Below, piece by piece: positions 5,615 to 14,916 of a stretch of 32,532 bases of DNA. The DNA comes from Bacteroidales bacterium (GTDB lineage: Bacteria; Bacteroidota; Bacteroidia; Bacteroidales; ML635J-15). Position numbers and translations under genes: made by a program. The number at the start of each line of letters is the position of its first letter. The first letter of the stretch is position 1. The notes below the pieces were generated by a model. It saw only the letters and a list, made by a program, of their open reading frames with translations, did not search any database and had not been told where the DNA came from. The stretch lies in assembly GCA_028702675.1 (NCBI GenBank), contig JAQVOJ010000025.1:1-32532 (forward strand). Direction: 5' to 3'.

Positions 5615-8600
5615 ATGCTAAAAAAGATTAATATTAGTACTTATGCCTCATGGGTTTTAGGAATAATAACATTTTTTTTGTATTTGTTAAGCGCCTCGCC
5701 GGGAGCAAGTTTTTGGGATAGTGCTGAATTTATAGCAGTAGCTTCAAAATTGCAGGTTGGGCATCCTCCCGGAGCTCCATTTTATGTATTATTAGCTAGG
5801 ATTTTTAGTATTTTTAGTTTCGGAAATACTGATTCTACTGCTTTTATGATAAATATGCTTAGCGTAGTTTCTGCTTCACTTACGGTAGTTTTTACATACA
5901 ATACAATTTATTTATTGATAAAACGATTTGATTTAAACACCAAGAATAAATCTATATTTAATAAATATATCCCCGTAGTAGGAGGCTTTATAGGTGCATT
6001 ATCTTTAGCTGTTTCAATTAGTTTTTGGAATGCTGCCACAGAATCGGAAGTTTATTCTTTTTCGTTGCTTTTAACTGCTCTTATGTTTTGGGCAATACTT
6101 AAGTGGGAATCGCAAGCAAATAATAAAAATTCAATAAGATGGATATTCTTAATTGCATTTTTAACAGGAATAAGTCTTGGTACTCACTTGCTAGGATTAT
6201 TATGTTTACCTGCTATTATTTTAGTTATTTATTTTAAGCAATATAAACCCAAATGGAAAACAGCAATTCCAACATTTATTATTGCAATAGTCTCTCCTAT
6301 TATCATTTTGTTTGTATATATTCCTCTTGTATTAAACTTGGGTAGATGGTTCGATATATTTGCAGTAAACTCCTTATCACTGCCGGCAAATACAGGGTTG
6401 CTTGTTTTTGTTTTTCTGTTGTTTGCCATTTTAGCTTATGGAATTTACTATACACTTAAAAAACATCAAAAAGTTTCACACATTGCGTTTGTATCAATAG
6501 CATTATTAAGTTTAGGATTTTCTTCGTATGCTTTAGTAATAATAAGATCAAATGCCAATCCTCCGATTGATGAAAACAATCCCGAAAATATTATTAATTT
6601 AATTTCTTACATTAAGCGAGAGCAATACGAAAATAGTGCCTTAATATACGGACCTGTATTCAACAGTAGTGCCGATAAGCGTAGTCCGTATGTAGAAAGT
6701 AAAAAGATTAAAAAGCTTACTAATTCGGGATACGAAATAGCCGGATATAAATTAGAACCAAACTACGTAAAAAGAGATTTGAGTTTTTTCCCACGTATGT
6801 GGAGCCAAAAAAAAGAACATATTCCTGCATATATATCATGGAGTGGTGCTAAACAAGAAAAAACTCCTGATTTTGGAGAAAATTTTAAGTTTTTTCTTCA
6901 CTATCAAACCGACCATATGTACTTAAGATATTTTATGTGGAATTTTGTTGGAAAACAAAATGATATGCAAGGCCATGGAACTGCCTTAAGAGGAAATTGG
7001 ATGTCGGGAATTAATTTTATTGATAAAATTAGATTAGGTATTACTAAAAAAAATCTTGGACCATTTAAAAATGCCGGCACAAATACTTATTTCTTTCTTC
7101 CTCTTATTGTAGGAATTTTAGGTCTGTATTTTCAATATCGTAAAGACAAAAGGGGTCTTCTAATTCTCATTACATTGTTTTTGTTTACGGGTTTTGCAAT
7201 TGTAATTTACTTAAATCAAACACCTTTTCAGCCACGCGAAAGAGATTATAGTTTTTTAGGCTCATTTTACGCTTTTAGTTTATGGATTGGTATGGGTGCT
7301 ACTTGGATTATAATATCACTAATGAAATTAATTAAAAAAAATAAACTTGCTTTAGCATTGGGTAGCCTTACCACTTTATGTGTTCCTGCTTTAATGTTTG
7401 CTCAAAACCTTGACGATTGCAATCGTAAACACCAAACATTAACCAATGATTTAGCTTATAATATTTTAAACACATGCGAACCGAATGCTATATTGTTTAC
7501 TAATGGCGACAACGACACATTCCCCTTGTGGTATTTGCAGGAAACCGAAGGCGTTAGAACAGACGTTAGGGTCGTAAATATGAGCTATTTAAATATGGAC
7601 TGGTATATTGATCAATGTAAACAAAAACAATATAATTCAGAACCTGTTTCTATTTCTATACCTTCGGGAAAATACATTGCCAATCTGCGTGATTATAATG
7701 TAGTGCGCCCAAATTTTTTGCCTTTTGTTGATACTATCTATGCGATTTATAAAAAAGAGATTGACAGAGATTTTAAACTTCTATGCGATAAACTAATGTT
7801 TACTCTCAACAATTCTGATTTTCCGACAAAAAATCCTGAAGCATATAAACAAGTTGTCAATGAATTTTTAAACATTCGTCCACATGTTGGAAATCAACGG
7901 TTCTTAGAATTGAGAACTTTTATTATTGAACTCACAAAAACAGAAAACATTGCAGGCTATAGCCTTAGATATGATGCAGCTCAAAATCTGGCAGAAAACA
8001 TGGAATTGTTTATTCAAAAGCAAGCAAGTTTTCCTTTACCTTTAAATGCAGTTCTCGATTTTGTTTTTTCTGATGATGAAAAAAACAAAATAAACACCCT
8101 ACTATACAACAAAAAAATGAATTATATTCCTGGACAAATCTTAAGACTATCTATTGATACTACTCAGGTACTTAAAACAGGAACCTTGTCGCCCGAAAAT
8201 CTTGAATATATGGTTCCCGTAATGCAATGGAAAGTTGACAAAGATGTATTTACTAAAAGTGATTTAGTTATTTTAGATATAATTCGAACAAATAATTGGG
8301 AACGCCCTATATATTTTGTTAGCACAGCAGGAGTTACAAATTACTTAGGACTCCAAAAATATTTTACACTTGAAGGTATGGCTTATCGCTTAATTCCTCA
8401 AGTTACACCACTTAGTAATACAGAACATGGTACAACAGACCCATACAAAATGTACGATAATATCACTAACAAATTTAAATTCGAGGGAATTAATAATCCA
8501 AAAGCGTATTTAGACGAAAATATGAGAATTATTGCAATGAATATGCGGAATATGTTTGCAAGAGCTGCTCGTGACTTATATTTTGCCGGTGAAATTGAAA

Positions 8601-8965
8601 AAGCTGATGAAATTATTACTTTATCGCAAACTTTGATACCAAATAAAAAAGTCCCTTATGATTATTTTACCGTAAGTCTAGTGCATGCATATTACAGAAT
8701 TAATCAAAAACGTAAAGCAAGAGAATTAGCACAAATAGTTGTTCAGAACATGTGCAATAAGCTGGAAGTAATGTTAGCTATGGAAAATAAATATCAAAAA
8801 GCACTCGATGATGAAGAGATTAGGATTCTGGCAGTATTGCAAGAGATAAAAAGACTGGCAACAGAATATGAACATAAAGAATACGAATTGGAAATAACAG
8901 ATATTTTTAATTCTATGTACGAAAAATATGCCCGAAAAAAAGAACTATATGAAAACAAATCATAG
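5615..8965 (+). CDS. DUF2723/GT117-family membrane glycosyltransferase
   Basis: This 1116-residue protein has many membrane helices in its first ~600 residues and a soluble C-terminal part with helical repeats. The N-terminal loop LSASPGASFWDSAEFIAVASKLQVGHPPGAPFY is the DUF2723 hallmark (PF11028, listed by CAZy-style naming as GT117). The acidic SFWDSAEF loop resembles the catalytic loop of GT-C protein O-mannosyltransferases. The mid-protein motif FTNGDNDTFPLWYLQETEGVRTDVRVVN is also family-typical. Such proteins are thought to act in protein O-glycosylation at the inner membrane of Bacteroidota; donor and acceptor cannot be read from sequence. Its 3' end overlaps the NodB deacetylase gene by 17 bp, implying coupled expression. 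Confidence 0.88.
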   Translation: MLKKINISTYASWVLGIITFFLYLLSASPGASFWDSAEFIAVASKLQVGHPPGAPFYVLLARIFSIFSFGNTDSTAFMINMLSVVSASLTVVFTYNTIYLLIKRFDLNTKNKSIFNKYIPVVGGFIGALSLAVSISFWNAATESEVYSFSLLLTALMFWAILKWESQANNKNSIRWIFLIAFLTGISLGTHLLGLLCLPAIILVIYFKQYKPKWKTAIPTFIIAIVSPIIILFVYIPLVLNLGRWFDIFAVNSLSLPANTGLLVFVFLLFAILAYGIYYTLKKHQKVSHIAFVSIALLSLGFSSYALVIIRSNANPPIDENNPENIINLISYIKREQYENSALIYGPVFNSSADKRSPYVESKKIKKLTNSGYEIAGYKLEPNYVKRDLSFFPRMWSQKKEHIPAYISWSGAKQEKTPDFGENFKFFLHYQTDHMYLRYFMWNFVGKQNDMQGHGTALRGNWMSGINFIDKIRLGITKKNLGPFKNAGTNTYFFLPLIVGILGLYFQYRKDKRGLLILITLFLFTGFAIVIYLNQTPFQPRERDYSFLGSFYAFSLWIGMGATWIIISLMKLIKKNKLALALGSLTTLCVPALMFAQNLDDCNRKHQTLTNDLAYNILNTCEPNAILFTNGDNDTFPLWYLQETEGVRTDVRVVNMSYLNMDWYIDQCKQKQYNSEPVSISIPSGKYIANLRDYNVVRPNFLPFVDTIYAIYKKEIDRDFKLLCDKLMFTLNNSDFPTKNPEAYKQVVNEFLNIRPHVGNQRFLELRTFIIELTKTENIAGYSLRYDAAQNLAENMELFIQKQASFPLPLNAVLDFVFSDDEKNKINTLLYNKKMNYIPGQILRLSIDTTQVLKTGTLSPENLEYMVPVMQWKVDKDVFTKSDLVILDIIRTNNWERPIYFVSTAGVTNYLGLQKYFTLEGMAYRLIPQVTPLSNTEHGTTDPYKMYDNITNKFKFEGINNPKAYLDENMRIIAMNMRNMFARAARDLYFAGEIEKADEIITLSQTLIPNKKVPYDYFTVSLVHAYYRINQKRKARELAQIVVQNMCNKLEVMLAMENKYQKALDDEEIRILAVLQEIKRLATEYEHKEYELEITDIFNSMYEKYARKKELYENKS

Positions 8966-9569
8966 AATACCATATTTATTTCGAGTATTTTTTAATAAAG
9001 CAATATTTAGAATTAATAATAATCCAAATACAATATTTTTGAGTTTCGATGACGGACCTTATCCTGAATATACTCCGGCTATACTCGAACTCTTAGATAA
9101 GTTTAAAGCAAAAGCAAGCTTTTTTTGTTTAGGAAAAAACGTTGAACTTTATCCTACACTGTTTCAATCAATATTAAAAAAAGGACATACTGTTGGAAAT
9201 CATACTCATTCACATATTAATGGGTTTAAATCAAGTTATAAAGATTATTCTGAAGATGTAAAAAAAGCGTCTAAACTAATCAAAAGCAAACTGTTTCGTC
9301 CACCTTACGGAAATATAAGCCCAATCAGATATAATAAACTTTTAAAAGATTATAAAATAGTTTTTTGGGATGTTATGCCCGGAGATTTTACTAAAGGCAT
9401 TACATCAGACCAATTGACCGCAAATATGATAAAGCATATTAAATCAGGTAGCATAGTTGTATTGCACGATCAAAATATAGGCAAACAACACTTACTGCCG
9501 GCACTTAACAATATTTTACAATATTACTCGGGATTGGGCTATAATTTTTGTGATTTAACCAATTGTTAA
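8949..9569 (+). CDS. Polysaccharide deacetylase (NodB/CE4 family)
   Basis: This is a 206-residue CE4 domain with all five motifs: FDDGP (D34, D35), the metal ligands H85 and H89 in NHTHSH, RPPYG (from R117), FWDV and VVLHD near the C-terminus. CE4 enzymes remove N- or O-acetyl groups from envelope sugars using a divalent metal. There is no obvious signal peptide, only a short N-terminal tail with a mildly hydrophobic stretch, so its location is uncertain. I chose the ATG at 8949 over the one at 8928; both overlap the glycosyltransferase gene. Pairing with a GT117 gene suggests a role in glycan maturation. Its stop overlaps the stop of the convergent aroF fusion. Confidence 0.92.
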   Translation: MKTNHRIPYLFRVFFNKAIFRINNNPNTIFLSFDDGPYPEYTPAILELLDKFKAKASFFCLGKNVELYPTLFQSILKKGHTVGNHTHSHINGFKSSYKDYSEDVKKASKLIKSKLFRPPYGNISPIRYNKLLKDYKIVFWDVMPGDFTKGITSDQLTANMIKHIKSGSIVVLHDQNIGKQHLLPALNNILQYYSGLGYNFCDLTNC

Positions 9570-10633
9570 TTGTTGTTGTTGCGCAATATCTCAGACTGTC
9601 GTCTGATACTTTCTTTATGAATCATTTCTAGTAATTTGTGAACAAAATCATCTGGCAGACCAATACTTTCGGCTTGTTTCAATCGTGTTTCTAATATATT
9701 CGCCCAACGCTTTAGTTGAAATACACTTACATTGTGTTCTTTCTTATAATTTCCAATTTCGTCAACATATTTCATTCTAAGTTGCAAAAGCTCTAAAAGT
9801 TGACTATCAACACAATCAATCTTTTCTCGTATATCGTCAATTAAACGATTAAGTGTCTCATCCTCTGCAACTTGTCTTCTCCATTTTAAGCTTTCTAATA
9901 ATTCTTTAAACTGCTTTATATCAAATTGTTGATTCTTATCGCTAAGTGCTTCGACCGGATTTATATGAGTTTCTATCATTAACCCCTTAAAATTTAAGTC
10001 AAGGGCTCGTTGCGAAATTTCATGAATATATTGTCTTTTACCTGATATATGGCTTGGATCACAAAAAATTGTCAAATCGGGCAATCTTCGTTTCAATTCT
10101 ATAGGAACTTCCCATTTAGGTATATTTCTATAAGCATGTTTTTCGTAAGGGAAAAACCCCCTATGAATAGCCGCTATATCGTTTATCCCATTTTGTAATA
10201 ACCTTTCTATATTTCCGATCCACAGATCGACATCAGGATACTGAGGATTTTTTACCATTACACTTAATCCTGTACCTGCAAGAGCATTCGCAATTTTTTG
10301 TACCGAAAAAGGATTTGAAGAAGTACGGGCACCAATCCAAACTATTTTAATACCTGCCTTAAGGACTTTTTCTACATGTTCGGGTTCTGCAACTTCTGTG
10401 CTTACATATAAGCCCAGTTTCTTCTGTACTTCATTTAGCCAGTTTAAAGCAATATCTCCGGCACCTAAAAATGTATTAGGTCTTGTTCTTGGCTTCCATA
10501 CACCAGCTCTAAATATTATTCTTTTATCGAGCAAACTTAATTCTTTTGCCGTATTTAAAATCTGCTCTCTATTTTCGGCACTGCAAGGTCCGGCAATTAG
10601 TTTTATATCACTATTTTTTTGAAAAAATTGCAT
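9566..10633 (-). CDS. Bifunctional DAHP synthase / chorismate mutase type II
   Basis: The N-terminal ~255 residues are a class I-beta DAHP synthase (erythrose-4-P + PEP to DAHP, entry to the shikimate pathway), with AGPCSAEN, RAGVWKPRTRPN, GARTSSNPF, VKNP, HRGF, CDPSHISGKR and ETHINP. The C-terminal ~95 residues are an AroQ chorismate mutase (IREKIDCVDSQLLELLQLRMKYV, IGNYKKEHN and the final IHKESIRRQSEIL). This domain order is usual in Bacteroidota; in Bacillus the mutase is N-terminal. Such fusions are commonly regulated through the mutase domain by prephenate or chorismate. I chose the ATG at 10633; a TTG two codons upstream lies inside a TAATTTTG promoter-like box, which would make the message almost leaderless. 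Confidence 0.93.
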   Translation of the reverse strand: MQFFQKNSDIKLIAGPCSAENREQILNTAKELSLLDKRIIFRAGVWKPRTRPNTFLGAGDIALNWLNEVQKKLGLYVSTEVAEPEHVEKVLKAGIKIVWIGARTSSNPFSVQKIANALAGTGLSVMVKNPQYPDVDLWIGNIERLLQNGINDIAAIHRGFFPYEKHAYRNIPKWEVPIELKRRLPDLTIFCDPSHISGKRQYIHEISQRALDLNFKGLMIETHINPVEALSDKNQQFDIKQFKELLESLKWRRQVAEDETLNRLIDDIREKIDCVDSQLLELLQLRMKYVDEIGNYKKEHNVSVFQLKRWANILETRLKQAESIGLPDDFVHKLLEMIHKESIRRQSEILRNNNN

Positions 10634-10636
10634 ATC

Positions 10637-10644
10637 CAAAATTA
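10637..10644 (-). promoter_or_regulatory. Possible -7 box of the DAHP synthase fusion
   Basis: The minus strand reads TAATTTTG, a full TAnnTTTG match ending three bases before the ATG. Transcription would begin at or just before the start codon. No -33 box at the usual spacing is visible, so this could be chance in AT-rich DNA. Confidence 0.3.
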
Positions 10645-10738
10645 AACATTTTTATAGCATATTTATTTGATTGCATTAATATTATTTATTTTGATTAAAA
10701 TGATTTAATTTTACATCATAAACTAAAAATAATAAATC

Positions 10739-11758
10739 ATGCCGGCATTCAGAGTTTTAACATTAAATGAGGTTATTATACAAAAACAAAGTGCATTTCC
10801 ATATGCTAAAGGGGAATTATCAAGACTTTTGAGCCATATTGGCTTAGCTGCAAAAATTGTTAATAAGCAAGTTAACAAAGCCGGTTTAGTTAATATATTG
10901 GGTGAAGCACATCATGTAAATATACAAGGCGAAGCACAACAAAAATTAGATGTATATGCCGATGAGGTTTTTATAAAAGCACTAAAAGCATCAGGAATAG
11001 TTTGCGGTATTGCTAGTGAAGAAAATGACGAAATTGTAATTTTCGACGACGATTTATCTCTCGATGGCAGCTATGTCGTTTGTATCGACCCACTCGACGG
11101 GAGTTCTAATATAGACGTTAATGTTTCTATCGGGACAATATTTTCAGTTTTTAGGAGATTAAGCCCAAAAGGACAAAAAGCTACAATCGAAGATTTTCTG
11201 CAACCCGGTACTAAACAAATTGCCGCAGGTTATGTAATTTATGGTTCCAGCACAATGTTGGTTTACACAACAGGACTTGGCACTACAGGCTTTACCTTGG
11301 AACCATCAATCGGTGAATTTTGCTTGTCGCATCCATATATGGTTACTCCAAAATCAGGAAAAATATATTCTATAAACGAGGGTAATTATATCCGTTTTCC
11401 ACAAGGAGTTAAGAGTTATTTAAAATATTGTCAGGAAGAAGATAAAGAAACCTCAAGACCATATACATCAAGATATATTGGCTCGTTAGTAGCCGATTTT
11501 CACAGAAACTTGCTAAAAGGTGGTATATATATTTACCCTAAAACGGCTAGCAATCCTAATGGTAAATTACGATTACTATACGAGTGTAACCCTATTGCTT
11601 TCTTAGCAGAACAAGCCGGTGGACTTGCAAATGACGGATATGGAAATCGAATAATGGAGATACAACCAACTTCAATTCATCAAAGAGTTTCGTTTTTTAC
11701 CGGCAGTAAAAATATGGTTATCACAGCCGAAAATTTCATGAAAGAAATGGGAGATTGA
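10739..11758 (+). CDS. fbp: Fructose-1,6-bisphosphatase, class I
   Basis: This 339-residue enzyme hydrolyses fructose-1,6-bisphosphate to fructose-6-phosphate, the committed step of gluconeogenesis. The metal-binding core [20 protein letters not shown] (D117, D120) is intact. It is preceded by an EEND acidic pair and followed by [34 protein letters not shown] and the [17 protein letters not shown] substrate-binding segment. Length and N-terminus ([10 protein letters not shown]) fit the class I family. The next gene begins one base after the stop (TGA-T-ATG), so the two are likely co-transcribed. The 105 bp upstream is shared with the divergent aroF fusion. Confidence 0.96.
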   Translation: MPAFRVLTLNEVIIQKQSAFPYAKGELSRLLSHIGLAAKIVNKQVNKAGLVNILGEAHHVNIQGEAQQKLDVYADEVFIKALKASGIVCGIASEENDEIVIFDDDLSLDGSYVVCIDPLDGSSNIDVNVSIGTIFSVFRRLSPKGQKATIEDFLQPGTKQIAAGYVIYGSSTMLVYTTGLGTTGFTLEPSIGEFCLSHPYMVTPKSGKIYSINEGNYIRFPQGVKSYLKYCQEEDKETSRPYTSRYIGSLVADFHRNLLKGGIYIYPKTASNPNGKLRLLYECNPIAFLAEQAGGLANDGYGNRIMEIQPTSIHQRVSFFTGSKNMVITAENFMKEMGD

Positions 11759-11759
11759 T

Positions 11760-12851
11760 ATGCTAAGACATGTATTCAAATTCTTTATTCTTTCGGTATT
11801 AACTGCTACTGGCAGTATCAACTTGGCACAAAACTTTAGTTTATCTAGAGAAATTCATCTAAATAATATCTTACAAGAAACAAGCGGCTTACTATATTGC
11901 AATAGCGGCTTTATATCTCATAACGATTCGGGAGGAAAACCGGAACTATATGTTGTTGACTCAACAAATGGTAAAATAATAAATACAGTTTTGATTGAGG
12001 GAGCTGTTAATCGTGATTGGGAAGATATTGCAGAAGACGATAATTATTTCTATATCGGAGATTTTGGAAATAATTCGGGAAGTCGTACTGATTTAAGAAT
12101 ATATCAAGTTAAGAAACCACAAGATATTTTGCTTAAAACCAGCTTAAAGCTTAAAAACACATTCTATTTCAAATTTGAAGACCAAACAGATTTTAAAAAA
12201 AACTTTAGAGAAACTCCTTTCGACTGCGAAGCATTTTTTGTAATTAACAATATAGCTTATATTTTTTCTAAAAACTGGCACAATCAAACAACTAGTCTCT
12301 ATAAACTACCATTAGATGGTAACATAGAAACAGCAAAAAAAATTAGTACTCTTGATGCCGATTGCTTAATTACTTCCGCTGATTTTAATGAGAATATTAA
12401 TACTATTGCTTGTACAGGTTATAAAAAAGGATTTCCGATTAAAACAGTACTTATTTTTATTGGATTTAATCCAAAAAACGAAAGCATTACTTTTTTCAAA
12501 AGATACAATATGAATTATTGTAATCATCAAATTGAAGGATTAACATGGATTAACAATAATAAATTGTGTATAAGTAACGAGTATTCTAAAAAAATTCCTG
12601 CAAAACTTGTATGCTTAGATTTAAACACACAAAATGAACTTACATTAACTAAATTCAACAATAATAAATACAAAATCATATTACCTGACAAGTATTATGG
12701 TAAATATGTGATTAAGAATAAACTAGGGCAAGTTTTATATGGTTCAAAAATTAAACGCAAACAAAAAACTATAATAATAGAAATGCCTAATGGTGCACAC
12801 AAACTATTTATTGAGGGACAGCGATTAATAGCCTGGTTTTTTATCCCTTAA
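11760..12851 (+). CDS. Exported beta-propeller-like protein with degenerate T9SS-like tail
   Basis: This 363-residue protein has a signal peptide (residues ~5-23, ending NLAQ). The body shows repeated beta-blade patterns, including SGLLYCNSGFISHNDSGGKPELYVVD, DWEDIAEDDNYFYIGDFGNN and HQIEGLTWINNNKLCISNE. This resembles the SdiA-regulated/propeller proteins common in Bacteroidota. The final ~60 residues (YVIKNKLGQVLYGSKI ... MPNGAHKLFIEGQRL) have the strand and turn pattern of a T9SS sorting domain, but without the YPNP opening and with an unusual hydrophobic end (IAWFFIP). It may use T9SS or be periplasmic. No enzymatic motif is seen. It starts one base after fbp. Confidence 0.65.
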   Translation: MLRHVFKFFILSVLTATGSINLAQNFSLSREIHLNNILQETSGLLYCNSGFISHNDSGGKPELYVVDSTNGKIINTVLIEGAVNRDWEDIAEDDNYFYIGDFGNNSGSRTDLRIYQVKKPQDILLKTSLKLKNTFYFKFEDQTDFKKNFRETPFDCEAFFVINNIAYIFSKNWHNQTTSLYKLPLDGNIETAKKISTLDADCLITSADFNENINTIACTGYKKGFPIKTVLIFIGFNPKNESITFFKRYNMNYCNHQIEGLTWINNNKLCISNEYSKKIPAKLVCLDLNTQNELTLTKFNNNKYKIILPDKYYGKYVIKNKLGQVLYGSKIKRKQKTIIIEMPNGAHKLFIEGQRLIAWFFIP

Positions 12852-12867
12852 AAGATTCTTAGTTTAT

Positions 12868-14748
12868 TCAGCAAAACACGCCCATAACCAAAATATCATC
12901 TGTTTGCGGTTTTTCTCCCATCCAATTTTTATGAGCAGTCTGCAAATACTCATTTGTGGAATTTTCATCCATTTTATCGGTATCAATAATTAATTGTTTG
13001 AAGAGTGGGTACTTCATTTTTGTATTATTCTCACTACCAAACTGGTCGGCATATCCATCAGTAAATAAAAAGAATTTACTCCCCTTATCATACTTTATTA
13101 TTTGCTCATTAAAATTTGTTTTTAAATCATATCCTATATAAACGTTATTACCCCTGTATTCTGTAATAGTTTTATTCTTCAATATCCATAATCGTTGTTT
13201 ATTGCCGGCAAATATTGCAGTACCCCCCTCATTTAATAATAATAATGAAATATCCATTGATTCGTTTACAGAACTGCCTTTACTATTAAAATATTTGTAA
13301 AACAATCGATTAAGTTCCTCTAAAGTTTTACATGGAGAACTAATACCGGTTTTATCTATTGACCGTTCTAAAAATTGGTTACTTAAAGTTGATAAAAAAC
13401 CTCCGGCAACACCATGTCCTGTGCAGTCGGCAACTACAATTAAAGATTGATTGTTGGAATGAAAAAGCCTGTAAAAATCGCCACCTACTTTAGCCTTGGG
13501 CTTGTAAAACACAAAACTTTTATAAATTAATTGTTTAAAATTATTATTATTCAAAGTCCCCTTGTTTAAGATATATGCAGCATAATCAATACTTTCGTTA
13601 ATAGTTTTGTTTTGATCAGATATTAGCTTATTCTGATTGTTTAGAACTTTATTGAATCGATTTTTCTGAATTATCTGCTTTAGCAAAAGGATTAAACTCA
13701 ATAAAACAAACGAGCCTAATATAGTTAAAAGCCTTAAGCTATTTCTTTGTCGTTTTATTCTTTCCGATTTCAATTCATTATCACTTTTTAATTTTTCGTT
13801 TTCATAAATACTCTCGAGTTCTGCAATATGCTCTTTTAACTCTTTTGTTTCTATACTATCGCTAATTGCTTTACTAAGTTCAAAATATTTTAGTGCCTTG
13901 TCGGTTTTGTTTAATGATTTATTAATCTTGTAAATTAGATCATAAGTTTCCTTAATAATATCCAAACCCGTATTTTCATTAATTAGTTTTTCTGCTTTCT
14001 CAACAAATTGTAATGCTGAGTAATAATTTTGTAACTTATAATTAAGTTCTCCCAAACGATTAAGTACTAAATGTTCGCCATGCAAGTATGCGGCTTCTTC
14101 AAATAAATCTAGTGCTTCTAAATAATGTAATTCAGCAATATCAAATTTATCATTTAAAAAATTTACGTAACCAAGGTTATTCTCAATACTTGCAATTTCA
14201 ACTATTTGAGATTCGTTCAATTTTGCTAATTCGAGAGCTTGTTTAAAATAATAATTTGCCTTATCATAATAACTGTTTGTAGCATAAGTATTAGCAAGAT
14301 TACTTAATCCGTAAATCATACCAAGTGTATCTCCGGTAAGTTTGGCATAATCATAAGATTTTTCGAGATAATCTGTTGCCATATCAATGTAACCGGTAAG
14401 ACGATAAATAACCCCGATATTATTATAAATAAGATTAAGAGTAATGTAATCCGAACTTATTTTAGCATAATCTACAGCTTTTTCGTATTGCTTAAGTGCC
14501 TTATTAAGATTTCCGGTTTCGTGATAAACAACTCCCAAACTATAGTAGCAAATAGCTATAGATTGTGTATCTGCCTTAATTATAGCAATATCTAAAGCTG
14601 TTTCGGCATACTTTTGAGATAGATTAATATTTGTTTCTATTAATTGTCTTGCTTTCTCTGCATAAACTATGGGTGTTTTTACAGTATCCACCGAACTTAA
14701 TCCACCTACAAAAAGTAAAACAAATAATATTGAAAATGCGAATTTCAT
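12868..14748 (-). CDS. TPR-containing membrane protein with SpoIIE/PP2C phosphatase domain
   Basis: The 626-residue protein has four parts: a signal peptide (1-19); about six TPR repeats (~25-290, e.g. ICYYSLGVVYHETGNLNKALKQYEKA); a coiled region and a transmembrane helix (339-360); and a cytoplasmic SpoIIE-type PP2C serine phosphatase (415-626). Metal-site residues are present: D424 in GGDF, D441 in VVADCTGHG, D564 in FTDG and D617/D618 in QTDDIL. The layout predicts a sensor with a periplasmic TPR domain controlling a cytoplasmic phosphatase, as in partner-switching of anti-anti-sigma factors. No STAS or anti-sigma partner is encoded nearby. It converges on the propeller-like gene and is divergent from the outer-membrane gene at 14917. 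Confidence 0.9.
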   Translation of the reverse strand: MKFAFSILFVLLFVGGLSSVDTVKTPIVYAEKARQLIETNINLSQKYAETALDIAIIKADTQSIAICYYSLGVVYHETGNLNKALKQYEKAVDYAKISSDYITLNLIYNNIGVIYRLTGYIDMATDYLEKSYDYAKLTGDTLGMIYGLSNLANTYATNSYYDKANYYFKQALELAKLNESQIVEIASIENNLGYVNFLNDKFDIAELHYLEALDLFEEAAYLHGEHLVLNRLGELNYKLQNYYSALQFVEKAEKLINENTGLDIIKETYDLIYKINKSLNKTDKALKYFELSKAISDSIETKELKEHIAELESIYENEKLKSDNELKSERIKRQRNSLRLLTILGSFVLLSLILLLKQIIQKNRFNKVLNNQNKLISDQNKTINESIDYAAYILNKGTLNNNNFKQLIYKSFVFYKPKAKVGGDFYRLFHSNNQSLIVVADCTGHGVAGGFLSTLSNQFLERSIDKTGISSPCKTLEELNRLFYKYFNSKGSSVNESMDISLLLLNEGGTAIFAGNKQRLWILKNKTITEYRGNNVYIGYDLKTNFNEQIIKYDKGSKFFLFTDGYADQFGSENNTKMKYPLFKQLIIDTDKMDENSTNEYLQTAHKNWMGEKPQTDDILVMGVFC

Positions 14749-14916
14749 CCTTAAGATTATTCCGTATAATAATTTTCGAGATATAAATATATAAATTCTA
14801 TCCGTAATTTTTAACTTTTATATCGAATTTGCAATATTTAATTAAATTATTTGTTTTTAATTTATATTACTAATTTCACGAATTAAATTTTTAATACTAA
14901 AAGCACTAAACTAAAA

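Noticed and set aside
8928-8948. Earlier ATG for the NodB deacetylase
   Set aside because: It adds seven charged residues with no family support and increases the overlap with the glycosyltransferase gene. It cannot be fully excluded.
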